From contig NZ_CP136920.1 in NCBI RefSeq assembly GCF_033100135.1, positions 4,831,001 through 4,895,000 on the forward strand: a stretch of DNA of 64,000 bases, written 5' to 3'. Shown in pieces: positions 25,088 through 35,100 of this stretch. The stretch is from Rubellicoccus peritrichatus. GTDB lineage: Bacteria > Verrucomicrobiota > Verrucomicrobiia > Opitutales > Cerasicoccaceae. Below the pieces are notes generated by a model, which saw only the letters and a program-made list of their open reading frames with translations, was not told where the DNA came from and ran no database searches. Every line of letters begins with the position of its first letter. Position 1 is the first letter of the stretch. The position numbers and the translations under genes were made by a program.

Positions 25088-26311
25088 TCAAACACGACGG
25101 CGACGAATCACAGCAATGCCAAGGCCGATGATGCCTGCGAGAGCTGCATAAGTGCCTGGCTCAGGAATGATTGCTGCCCCCTCAAGAACAACCTGATTAC
25201 CTGTGCCACCTGCGTAATTCAAAGTGCCAGTCAAACCGTTAAGCTGCACATCAAACAGACCAGAACCAGAGATCGTATCGTATTCAAACAGCACGATATT
25301 AGTCGAACCGGTTCCATCCCAGGTTCCAGCGTCAATCGTCAGGACAGTATCCGTTGTGATTTTTAATTGAGCAGCCGTATCGATAAGTGAAACGTGATTT
25401 CCACCGCTATTTCCGAGAATGAATTCAAATTCATTGAGTGCTCCACCATTGGCTTCAACATTTCCTGCAAAATCGATGGTTGCATCACTGCCAGTTATGG
25501 AAAAGAGGGAAGTTGCACCATTAGCCTGCAATTGAAGTACATTACTTCCATTGATGTCGCCACCAGAGACATTGATGATATTCGTAGCATCCGTGGAAGA
25601 CCCCATAGTGAGGCGAGTAATAGCATTCAAAGTGCCTCCAGTAATATCGAGTGTGTTTGTACCACCTACGGTGCCTTCACCAAGTCGAAAGCCATTGTTT
25701 GCACTGACAGTAAGAACTGCGGAATTAGAGATAGACATATATGATGCTCCTCCAGTTCTTGCCCCCAGCATATCCGCGTGAGTTCCTGTAAAAGAGGTCG
25801 TTCCTCCGCTTAAGGTTGCGGTAAAACTGGCATTATTACTGCCAAGTGCATTGACCCGTGCTGCAAAATTCGCAGCCCCACTGGTTACAGTCACAAAATC
25901 GTGACTACCCGAACGGTGGCCAAAGCGAAAATTCCCTCCACCATCAAGATTAAGCGTGCCACCACTTACCCTCATAGTGCCACTGCTATCCCGATATACA
26001 TCTGATGTTAAGCCCGTGCCTGCAAATGTAAGGGTACCAGCCTGGACGTCCAATTCTCCAGTCGCACTGCCATTTGCCGCGCCCAGACGCAAAGAATCCA
26101 CAGTGGTGGTCACCCCGACATTGTTGTAAACAGCTGTATTGTCAGCATTGATTATTGCAGAGTCATTAACTCCGGGAACGGCATCGCCAACCCAATTTTC
26201 AGCAGTGAGGAAATCGTCACCGACTCCACCGCCATCCCAAGTGATGTTATCGGCAAGGGCTGGTAAAGAAAGCGCTGTTATCGCGCAGGTAAGGATTTTG
26301 AGCTTTTTCAT
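25088..26311 (-). CDS. PEP-CTERM protein with autotransporter-type passenger repeats
   Basis: A 407-residue exported protein. The signal peptide ends at LSLPALA. ITWDGGGVGDDFLTAENW and VGDAVPGVNDSAII are the usual N-terminal start of verrucomicrobial autotransporter-strand proteins. The middle is a run of short beta repeats rich in Gly, Thr and Asn (GELDVQAGTLTFAG, LNAITRLTMG), expected to form a beta-helix. The C-terminus IPEPGTYAALAG...IGLGIAVIRRRRV is a PEP-CTERM tail. It probably lies on the surface or in an extracellular matrix. It is followed by terminators, and its divergent neighbour is the glycoside hydrolase at 26675. Confidence 0.88.
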   Translation of the reverse strand: MKKLKILTCAITALSLPALADNITWDGGGVGDDFLTAENWVGDAVPGVNDSAIINADNTAVYNNVGVTTTVDSLRLGAANGSATGELDVQAGTLTFAGTGLTSDVYRDSSGTMRVSGGTLNLDGGGNFRFGHRSGSHDFVTVTSGAANFAARVNALGSNNASFTATLSGGTTSFTGTHADMLGARTGGASYMSISNSAVLTVSANNGFRLGEGTVGGTNTLDITGGTLNAITRLTMGSSTDATNIINVSGGDINGSNVLQLQANGATSLFSITGSDATIDFAGNVEANGGALNEFEFILGNSGGNHVSLIDTAAQLKITTDTVLTIDAGTWDGTGSTNIVLFEYDTISGSGLFDVQLNGLTGTLNYAGGTGNQVVLEGAAIIPEPGTYAALAGIIGLGIAVIRRRRV

Positions 26312-26674
26312 CTTTTGAGGTATTTGGGTTAAATTGCTTAATTCGAGTGCCTGTCACGTTTATTTGTGTGCACCAGTGGTTTAAATTCTATTACATAATG
26401 CATTATAGCATTACAGAGTAAAGATCTAAATTTATCTATTTTTGAGGCAACATGCATAGATTTCTAATCCATCCACACTTCCTTGGGAATTCAGATACTT
26501 GTATTGAGCCTACAGCAGACTTCCTTTCCTGCTTTGGAGAGCCATCAGCAGAGGTGTTGGATAAGAAAAAACGGCACAAAACGAGCCCGTTTATTCAAAT
26601 GGTTAAATAAACTGCCCAATTCGAGGACCTTGAGTAATCCTCATTCTGCTGTATCAACAAAAATATCTCATTTG
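26312..26674. promoter_or_regulatory. Divergent upstream region with a 12-bp palindrome at 26395-26406
   Basis: This 363-base stretch separates the PEP-CTERM gene start and the chosen start of the glycoside hydrolase. ATAATGCATTAT at 26395-26406 is a perfect palindrome followed by a near copy (AGCATTAC), and could be an operator. An open frame runs through 26483-26674 in phase with the hydrolase but has no protein-like character before the signal peptide, so I treat it as leader. No other feature was seen. Confidence 0.4.
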
Positions 26675-29600
26675 ATGAAACCCATGAAACACTTCAGAAA
26701 AAAAATCCTTCCCGCCATCGCTTGTTTTTCGATTGCCTACTCACAGACAAATGCTGAAGAGCCACTCCACCACATTCTACTCAATCCTCTAGAGCCCGGG
26801 GCGAATATCCACAAGGGGTCATGGTATCTGACTGAACCCTACATTAAACCTGCAACTGATATTGAACCACAGATGGGGGAAGTTGCCCTGACTTTTGGAG
26901 GCAACGCTGGTGGTCGCGGTGGCAAGGGTGACTTTGACGTGAGTAAAATCGTCCGCGGTGAGGCGAGGCAAATCGGCCTTCATGTCCACCTGACTGATGA
27001 CGCTAATGTCAACACACTTGGCCTGCAACTATACGATGATGAAGGAGAAATCTTTATTGCCCATGTTCCCGCTGACTGGACGGGATGGAGGCATCTCGAA
27101 TTCGACCTGATAGAGAATCCGCCAGAACAAATACGCCCTCAACCCGACAAGAACGGAACCATTGATTATCCGATTCGTGGTGTTCACTTCTCATGGTTTG
27201 CAAAAGCTGCCGGGCCGACTCACATGACAGTCGACGGACTGACGGCCAAAACTATAATTGATAATCTCCCCAATGACCTACTGGACGTAGACATTGCCAC
27301 TAAAAATGAAACCGAGGCTGGAGAAGAGTACACTGCTTCTATCTTTTTCACCAATTATGGAGACGAGGATATCACTCTGGATTTGAACTATAGCCTGCAA
27401 CGCAACGATCACTTTTTCAACGGCGAGCTACCGCACCCGATTCATGGCTCCAATCATGCGTCCGGGATCAAAGGCTGGGTCGAGTATGATGATAAAAAAG
27501 TCGAAGACAATCGCAGCACCGATGGCAAATCATGGACCAATACAACCATCCCCTACCAAAAGAACCACTACATCGAGGCCATTCAAACAGTTGATCTGGG
27601 ACAGGTAAGAGAGGTCCAGCACATCGAATGGACAAGCGGAGACGCAAATAACGCATGGTTTGTCGATGTATTGGCCTCAACAGATGGTTCCAATTTCGAA
27701 AAGATCTCAGACCTCCAGAATGTCGACCAACATAAAAAATGGGGAAGAAATGCATTTCCCAAATTCAAACCTTTTAAAGCACGTTATATCAAATTCCACA
27801 ACCGGACCAATGGAGACTCCAGGCATGTCATCCGTTTCCCCTCAGAGATAATGATCTACGATGGCACCAAAGACGAGCCAGTCGAGATCCCGAGCATTGG
27901 TGAAGTCGTCTACGAAGGAGAACTGAGCATAACTGTTCCGGCACGGTCCTTTGCACCAGCCTTTCTGGAATTCCCAACTCCGCTTAGCGATGGCGCCTAC
28001 ATGCTGGGCATGGACATTCAATCCGATGGCTTCCGCCAACTTGAGAAACGCAATATCTTCACCGCCCTGCCAAAGGTGCCCGGATTGATTAGCCCGGAGC
28101 GCCGTATCGGAATCAACACATCCAAACCGTACTTAGCCGAAACCATTGCCGAGCTGGGGGCCTCATGGGTCCGCTTCGAAAACGGTAAATGGCCCATGAT
28201 GTCATCTGAACCACACAAGTACCAATACAATCCGGGAGCCAAGCCCTGGCAATTGAACTTCGATGAGACTTTTGGCACCTACAAGAAACTTGGAATCAAT
28301 GTGTTGACCTACATGTTTCTTGTTCCCGAATGGGCCAGCCAACCGGGGCCCGATGTCCCCGAACGTGTGAAACTGTCTCAGCCACCAAAGAATCTGGCCG
28401 ACTATGGCGAGTTCACTTTCCAAACTGCTGCGCGCTACGCCAGTAAAAAGCATCCGGATGATGTCCTTAAGACAGACGACAAAGTGAGCGGTCTGGATTA
28501 TGTCAAAAGTTATAATATGTATAACGAGCCCAATCTGAATGCCTATTATGGAGCAAAACGAGGAGGCTGGGCCGCCCCCATGGATTTGTTCTACAAGATG
28601 ATGCGCTATGGAGTGGAAGGGGTCAGAAGAGCCGACCCCGATGCCATAGTCACTGGCCCAAGTCTCGCTGGGGCGACAGTTGATACCGTTGATATGATGC
28701 GCACCTACACTTATGAGGATGGCAAACATCCAGTCGATCTGGTTGATGTTATTTGTGTACATTTCTATTCCGGACATGATGCGCCGGAGACAGCAAGGAA
28801 TGATGGCAATACTCGCGTCGTAACAAAACAGGATTTCCCCGAACACATGCGTGAACTCAGTGCATGGCGCGATCGATACGCCCATGGCAAACCAATCTGG
28901 ATGACTGAGACGGGGTATGACAGTGCAGGTGAATTTGGAACCAATGAAACTATCCAGGCTGCACGCCTGCCGCGCCAAGTCATGCTCAGTCTGGCTTATG
29001 GAGCAGAAAGAGTATTCATCTATCGTGAAGCCGGAAGCACTCCGCGTCGTCACTCCGCATCGGGAGTCCTTCGCAATGATCTAACCAAGAAACCATCCTG
29101 GTACACCTTCGGGACATTAATCAGACAGTTCCAAAATGTCACCGGAGGCGCGATTCGCCTCCCCCACCCCGACAGCAATGTCTGGCTCATGCTTTGGAAT
29201 GATGGCGGTCAATCACTCGTAACGGCCTGGACTGTGGAAGGCGATACGACCCTGGATATTGATCTTGGCTCATGCGATGTCACCAACGCTTTCGGGACTG
29301 AAACCAAAGTGGACTCAACTAAGGGACTCAAGATCAGCACCTATCCTTCCTACCTTCGGGGCTTCAATGACTTCACTGAAATCAAGGCCCTCAAAGCGCA
29401 ATACAACGCCAATGAGCTTGCCCGCCAACAACGCATAGAACAAGTGGCTGCAGCCAACAAGTATTTGTTCGATTTTGGATCCACTGAGCAAATTGGAGAC
29501 TTCCTGCTCGATGGTTTCAAAACACCGTATCAAACCGTCCAGATGGAGACTGTCTGGACAGACGAGCTGGGCTACGGTTTTGACAAAGCAGCCAAGCGAA

Positions 29601-29908
29601 TGGGTGATCGAAAATACCTGGGCAATCAAAAGGCTGACCGTGATTCCGTCAAAGTACGCGGTCAGGTTTTCAGCTTCAAGGCTGATCCGGGCAGTTATAA
29701 ACTGGAGATCAAAGCAGAGCCTTACGGCAAAGCTGCTGATGTTAAGGTAAGATACAACGGAGGCGATCCAATCACTTTGAAAATAGAAAAAGACAATCCA
29801 ATTGCCATAGCTGAGATCGTCGTCACTGAAGATAATACCAAGGTGGACATCGAGATCGAAGAACTCCCTGCTGACCTCTTTTGGATCAATTGTGTCGAAG
29901 TGATCTGA
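26675..29908 (+). CDS. Secreted multidomain glycoside hydrolase (clan GH-A-like) with discoidin domain
   Basis: A 1077-residue protein from the chosen start. The ATG at 26675 is followed by a clear signal peptide (FRKKILPAIACFSIAYSQTNA); the frame is open for 64 more codons upstream, but these lack protein character. Residues about 30-210 look like a carbohydrate-binding jelly roll. An F5/8-type C (discoidin/CBM32-like) domain spans about 266-398 (IEWTSGDANNAWFVDVLAS, ARYIKFHNRTNGD). The TIM barrel covers about 475-770: Glu618 in YNMYNEPN is the likely acid/base and Glu745 in IWMTETGYD the likely nucleophile, as in GH39- and GH5-type enzymes. A C-terminal beta domain (LFDFGSTEQIGDF) ends it. 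It should hydrolyse an extracellular polysaccharide; family and substrate are uncertain. Confidence 0.8.
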   Translation: MKPMKHFRKKILPAIACFSIAYSQTNAEEPLHHILLNPLEPGANIHKGSWYLTEPYIKPATDIEPQMGEVALTFGGNAGGRGGKGDFDVSKIVRGEARQIGLHVHLTDDANVNTLGLQLYDDEGEIFIAHVPADWTGWRHLEFDLIENPPEQIRPQPDKNGTIDYPIRGVHFSWFAKAAGPTHMTVDGLTAKTIIDNLPNDLLDVDIATKNETEAGEEYTASIFFTNYGDEDITLDLNYSLQRNDHFFNGELPHPIHGSNHASGIKGWVEYDDKKVEDNRSTDGKSWTNTTIPYQKNHYIEAIQTVDLGQVREVQHIEWTSGDANNAWFVDVLASTDGSNFEKISDLQNVDQHKKWGRNAFPKFKPFKARYIKFHNRTNGDSRHVIRFPSEIMIYDGTKDEPVEIPSIGEVVYEGELSITVPARSFAPAFLEFPTPLSDGAYMLGMDIQSDGFRQLEKRNIFTALPKVPGLISPERRIGINTSKPYLAETIAELGASWVRFENGKWPMMSSEPHKYQYNPGAKPWQLNFDETFGTYKKLGINVLTYMFLVPEWASQPGPDVPERVKLSQPPKNLADYGEFTFQTAARYASKKHPDDVLKTDDKVSGLDYVKSYNMYNEPNLNAYYGAKRGGWAAPMDLFYKMMRYGVEGVRRADPDAIVTGPSLAGATVDTVDMMRTYTYEDGKHPVDLVDVICVHFYSGHDAPETARNDGNTRVVTKQDFPEHMRELSAWRDRYAHGKPIWMTETGYDSAGEFGTNETIQAARLPRQVMLSLAYGAERVFIYREAGSTPRRHSASGVLRNDLTKKPSWYTFGTLIRQFQNVTGGAIRLPHPDSNVWLMLWNDGGQSLVTAWTVEGDTTLDIDLGSCDVTNAFGTETKVDSTKGLKISTYPSYLRGFNDFTEIKALKAQYNANELARQQRIEQVAAANKYLFDFGSTEQIGDFLLDGFKTPYQTVQMETVWTDELGYGFDKAAKRMGDRKYLGNQKADRDSVKVRGQVFSFKADPGSYKLEIKAEPYGKAADVKVRYNGGDPITLKIEKDNPIAIAEIVVTEDNTKVDIEIEELPADLFWINCVEVI

Positions 29909-30068
29909 AACAAGCCAGTATGTCCCACCATTTACTCTGCCGTTATCGTAACGACATTTTTTACACCAATAATCAAAACAGAACAGGTTAACCTAAAGTA
30001 AGCGTTTCGTGTAGAACCGTTGTTAGAGGCTGTTCTTTGCTGTCACAATTGTCGTATTCCTAATAGCT

Positions 30069-30264
30069 ATGACAACTACAATAGATGACAGCTATGTGGA
30101 TGGCGAGATCTTGAAGACGGATGTGTTTGGCCGTGTTCGTATCCCTGATGGTGAGTATGATGCTTATTCTAGATGCATTTGAGGGTAACGGGATAAGTAG
30201 GGCTATTTTTGCTATGCATATCGGATTATCTGCCAAAAAGCAACCTCTGCAAAGCCTTCGCTAA
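30069..30264 (+). pseudogene. Frameshifted remnant of an IS66-type transposon accessory gene
   Basis: An ATG frame reads MTTTIDDSYVDGEILKTDVF and then GRVRIPDGEYDAYS before a stop at 30180-30182. In a second frame the downstream bases read LILDAFEGNGISRAIFAMHI followed by GLSAKK to a stop at 30262-30264. Together they match the usual order of small IS66-family TnpA-like proteins (DVFGRVRxP, then LLDxFExSGxSGxxFAxxxG), so a gene was broken by a frameshift and has lost its end. No transposase or terminal inverted repeat was found nearby. The rest of the gap 29909-30442 holds a short frame ending at 30355 (FAKKHRLKAEEVINVMSN), which I cannot identify. Confidence 0.6.
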
Positions 30265-30442
30265 GAAACACAGACTCAAGGCCGAAGAAGTCATAAACGT
30301 CATGAGCAATGTAGCCAATATGAATACGACATTAATGACTAAAATGGAGATGTAACATCCATTCCTTAACAGATGCGCAACAGACACCACCCTGCCCTCA
30401 TTTACTCGTCAAGAGAGCAAACTCAGAATCAAATAGCGTTTA

Positions 30443-32179
30443 TCAACTCGTTGCGCCGCTCAATTTACGCTTTCTCATACGGTAGAAATGCGTCAAGGCA
30501 AGAGCGGTGAGTCCAATACCTCCAAATATTGTTGTTGGCTCTGGAATCGGTATGAATGGAACGATTTCCCCCGTGCTCAAGATAATGGCATCATAGGTCC
30601 CCATTCGATCAGCTGGATTGACGAACTTGATCCGGTCCAACTGCCCAGCGGTCAAGCCAGTAATAGAGCTACCAAAGAAAATCTGGTCGTTGCCACCGCC
30701 ATAATTAACAACTCCATCCCAGTTGGTGACAAGGAGTTGGTTGGAGCCTGATCCAGACCAATCTTCACCGGAACTGTCCTCAAAGAAAATCTTCGAAGTC
30801 GTGGAATCTCCTGTCATATCGAGGTTTGAATCCTCAGTCAGAGTGAGTGTCAGAGTACCCAGCGATTCATTCGCCTCTCCCACCTGGATGAGGCCGTTCT
30901 CATAAGTCAGGTTGGTGTTGCTACCGAACTGGTTGTTATTTGTCGGATCAGTCTCACTAATGAAAAGCGTCCCGCCATTAACTTTGATATCCGTATTGAT
31001 GCGAGGATCGGTGCCAGTTCCTGACATCTGCAGGATTCCATTTTCGACAGATAGTTCGCCGGAAAGAGTGCTCTCGGTGTTTCCTGAAAGAATCAGTGTT
31101 CCACTACCCGTCTTGGCAACATCCCGAGTTCCAGCCAAAACCGTCTTGATGTCTGCAGTTACTCCCGACTCAACATTGATAAACGACTGCCGCTTGACCT
31201 TCCCAACACCATCTTCTTCAAGAAAAGCAAATCCACCGTTACGATCAAAAGTGATGGAACCATTGGTTCCATGCTCGATAGTAATCGTATTGCCATTCTC
31301 GAAATCAAGACCGAAGACATTCTCATTGCCCTCCTTGATGACGGTGTAGTCAGTGCCATTCGCATCTGTTCCCGCAGAAAAGGTAGCTACTGAAAACTCA
31401 CGAAAAGTCCGTGTGGGCCTTGTTCCATTGGCTCTACGATTCCAAAATGCATTGGTTGAATTCCAGGTCTGTGTCGTGCCTCCTGCCGCAGAGCCAATTG
31501 TAGAACCATTTAAATCCCAGTAACTGCCGCGTCCACCTCGATGTGTCTGGATATGAAGAGAGGATGGCGTATCGTCAGCAATACCTGCCCCGACAACTGC
31601 ACTATCATTGATACGTCCAAAAACAGCGGTGTCAGCCTCGGAAATAAACCAGCTTGGCGTTATAGTTGTCGAATCTGCATCGGGGATCTGCCAGGGACCG
31701 TCGAGACAGTTATCACATGGGCCTGCCAAGGCCTGAGTATAAAGGGCCCACTCAGAGGTCTCAGTGATATTCTGATTATCAAAGACCCAAACATAAGCCT
31801 GCTCACCTGCATTGAAAATGTCTGTTCCATTGGAATCAAGAGAAGCCGATGTTTGATCTGCATTCAGAGTGTCACTACCGACAAAAGCACCATTGGTGTC
31901 TGAAAAATCAAAGAAACGGTCAGAGGAGTCAGCGTCGCTCGCGCTGATTTCATCGAGCACTTTCCAATTCGCTGCCCAATCCTCGATATTGTTCTCAGTC
32001 GGCACGAATGAACCAAATGTCCCGAGCTGAAAGGTAAAATCACTGGGCGTTGCCTCGGTTTCACCGTCGCTCTGAACAATTTCATCAATCACCAGCCCGG
32101 TTCCCCAGTTGACGATCGTCGTCTGGGCTGACAAGGCGCAGGATGCCAGGAGCATCATGCATATGTAGCGGAGTTTCAT
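30443..32179 (-). CDS. PEP-CTERM protein with DWAANW domain and autotransporter strand repeat
   Basis: A 578-residue exported protein (signal peptide ICMMLLASCALSA). Residues about 20-190 form a domain with FQLGTFGSFVPTENNIEDWA, ANW, GEQAYVWVFDN and EWALYTQ, also present in the gene at 44675-45601. The middle is a beta-helix passenger with a clear autotransporter-strand repeat (KTGSGTLILSGNTES...LSVENGILQMSG). The tail, PIPEPTTIFGG...LALTHFYRMRKRK, is PEP-CTERM. It starts only three bases after the stop of the giant gene, so the two are co-transcribed and perhaps translationally coupled. Probable surface or matrix protein. Confidence 0.88.
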   Translation of the reverse strand: MKLRYICMMLLASCALSAQTTIVNWGTGLVIDEIVQSDGETEATPSDFTFQLGTFGSFVPTENNIEDWAANWKVLDEISASDADSSDRFFDFSDTNGAFVGSDTLNADQTSASLDSNGTDIFNAGEQAYVWVFDNQNITETSEWALYTQALAGPCDNCLDGPWQIPDADSTTITPSWFISEADTAVFGRINDSAVVGAGIADDTPSSLHIQTHRGGRGSYWDLNGSTIGSAAGGTTQTWNSTNAFWNRRANGTRPTRTFREFSVATFSAGTDANGTDYTVIKEGNENVFGLDFENGNTITIEHGTNGSITFDRNGGFAFLEEDGVGKVKRQSFINVESGVTADIKTVLAGTRDVAKTGSGTLILSGNTESTLSGELSVENGILQMSGTGTDPRINTDIKVNGGTLFISETDPTNNNQFGSNTNLTYENGLIQVGEANESLGTLTLTLTEDSNLDMTGDSTTSKIFFEDSSGEDWSGSGSNQLLVTNWDGVVNYGGGNDQIFFGSSITGLTAGQLDRIKFVNPADRMGTYDAIILSTGEIVPFIPIPEPTTIFGGIGLTALALTHFYRMRKRKLSGATS

Positions 32180-32182
32180 GAA

Positions 32183-35100
32183 TTATGGAGTCGGTTCTGG
32201 TTGAGTATCAGTGAATTGATCGCTTCCGGGCAGTTTGATGAAGCGGGCACGGTTGCTTTGCAAGGTAAGATCGGCAGGAGTATCGCTGACATTAGTAAAA
32301 GGTGGGGCTCCTACCTCAGCAAAATCGATCCATGATCCATCTGAGTCGAGAAGCATGAAAACCGTGGTATCAAAAGCCCCAATTTCCGGGTCGGTGTGCC
32401 AGAGAATGATCTCTGTAGCGGCATCCGGATCGGCTCCAGCAGTGAAAGTGGTATCGACCAGATCGAGGCCATTATCACCAGCGTCAACACCATCAATTGG
32501 CACTTGATCGAGTGGATACATCGATCCAATCAGGTTAAATCCGGTATTCAGCACGACATCAGCATCATGTGAACGCACTTTACCGAAGGCATACAGAGTC
32601 GGAGCCTGTTGTTTTGGAATCATCAGGAAACCAGTTGAAGGATCAATCAGGCGCAGCCCCTCATTTGCAGCATTGAAGTCCCCATGCTCACTTTCGAGCA
32701 CCCAGTTGTCTCCTTGAGAGAGGTTGGTATAGAAAGGTGCAAAATCAGCCGTGAGATCGAGGATATAGAAAGGATCATAATGCGTCTCATCGAGGCGGTT
32801 GTTGTAAATATAAAGGTGGGTCGCATTGTTCGGATCATTACTTGACTGACCAGACATCGTGCTGCTCAGGTCGAACATCTCACCAATTGTCCGATAGCGA
32901 ATGATCTTGATGCGGTCACTGGCCAGCAACGCAGGGACACCAGTCCGGGTGTTGAGTGAATCAACAGGCGTTGGTGAATACAGATCCGAATCATTGAGCA
33001 AAGTCACTGTATTAACACCACCCGAGGCAATCTGGAACCGCGCACCTTCGAGATCTCCGCCAGTTACTTCGATATAGTAATCACCGCTGGCAAGCAGCGT
33101 ATTGAAATCCGTTCCATTAGAGGAAGAAGTAAGTGTCAATTCATTCCCAAGAAGACTATCAATGCCGCCACAGTAAACTTCCTGCAATGAGAATGGATTG
33201 CCGAAGGAATTACATTGATCGAGTGTCATATCTGTCTTCTCCCAGCCCCATACATCAGTGTAAAGCGTGGTTGATCCCAGATCTACTCGGATGCGAATCA
33301 AGCCAAAGTCCGGTGTGGTGTAGCCGGCGTCATCCTCGATATTACCCAGAGTCAAAGTCTCAGTCCCATCACCATTATCCACAATAGAGAATGGTAAGGC
33401 CGCCGCAGTATTGGCCGCGATGCTTGCAATGGTAAACCATGAGCCAATGAGATCATTACTGCCCTCAATTGTGTAGCTGACATCAAGGGTGCTTGTAGGA
33501 CGAGTGAAAGTCAGGTCAAAACGACCAGTCGCTGCATCAACCAGATCGATCTCCGGCCAGGTGCTATTGAGGACACCGGTTTCAAGGTCACCGGACAATG
33601 CATATTCAAGAAGGTCATCCTTACAATCCTGGTCACTATTCGCTGTAAGCTGACCATCGAAGAACAGATTACCAGACAAGCTGGCGCCATCAGTGACGAC
33701 AATTCCTGGAATCAGGTTATCGTTCGGAGAAGTGCTGTCCCCGCTGCTGAAGTAACCAGTCGGATCGGTTTCACGAATGATGTAAGTTCCTACCGGCACA
33801 TTAGTGAAGGTGTATTCTCCGGTGCCGCTGGTCGTCGCAGGCGTGTTAAAGATAATATCACCCGCATCAATTTCACCATTACCATTTTTATCAAGAATCA
33901 GATCAACGGTGACCCCTGACAAGCCGGACTCTCCACTATCAAGGCTGCCATTCAGGTTTGTGTCATCATAAACGAAACCGGATACCGTTCCTGTTTCTGA
34001 CTCAATGAAATCAATATCCGCCACAGTAACGCCCGTTGTTACCACAATAGCGCTTTCGTCACCAATGATGTTATTGATGGTATCATTTAACCCATCGGTA
34101 TCACTGATACTGTCAAGCCCCGTAGGCTGAACTGTCTGCACAACCCGATAATTACCAACAGGCACATTTTCAAAAGTGAAGTTACCAAAGGCATCGGTGG
34201 TTGCTGTTGGTGGCTGGATTCCAGGGGTTGTCGGATCGGTATCGATCTGTGTGCCGTTAGCCAAACGCAGCTCCAGTGTATTTCCCGAAATCCCAATATC
34301 ACCGACAATGTCACCATTGACATCCTGAGTGACAGATCCAGAAATCGCGCCAACATCAACCGAATCAAAAGTGGTTGAACTAATTGGATCGGGCTGCTGA
34401 GTGCTGGTTAAAGTCGCAGTATTCTCGATAATCGAAACACCGGGATAATCATCAACGAGAACCTGATAAGTAACAATCAGCGTATCACTTGGATCCAGGG
34501 CATAATTAGTTGCCAAGGCACTCGGAGCGCCAACAGATCCTGTCTGGGCAGACTCGACAATCTGAGTGGCTTCAATGTCGATATTATCAAACCAAACCTG
34601 CTCATTGTTTGCTAAGCCCGAATCCGTAATGATTCTGACAAAGGTTCCCGCAGTGAAGAAAGAGGAATTAATCGCGGTAGAAACAGGTATAAATGTGGAC
34701 TGAACACCTAACCCAACTTCTGCAAGTTCAGTCCATGGGCCTGCACTATTAGTTGCAATTTCAACGAATACCGAGTCATTTGCTTCAAGAGCATTTCCAG
34801 AGGTTCTCCAATCAAAACTGATTTGCGCAGTGTCCGTTGTCGTGCTTAGGGCTGAGAGATTGATACCGCGGATAACACCACGATCATTGTCTTTTGTTCT
34901 CAAATAATTGGTTGTTCCATTATTCAATACACGAATATCGCCTCCGCTCACATTGGTTGTTTCACCAATCTCAGTCCAGTCGCCTACCCAACCAAGAGAG
35001 CCTCCAGAAGAATCTGGGGAACCTCCACCATAGGTTATACCATCTTCCCAGTCTTCAATAATGTTTGTTGTTGTCGTGCCGCTTACATAAGTTGACGGTG

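Noticed and set aside
26483-26674. 64-codon upstream extension of the glycoside hydrolase frame
   Set aside because: It would place a normal signal peptide inside the protein, and its composition is not protein-like.
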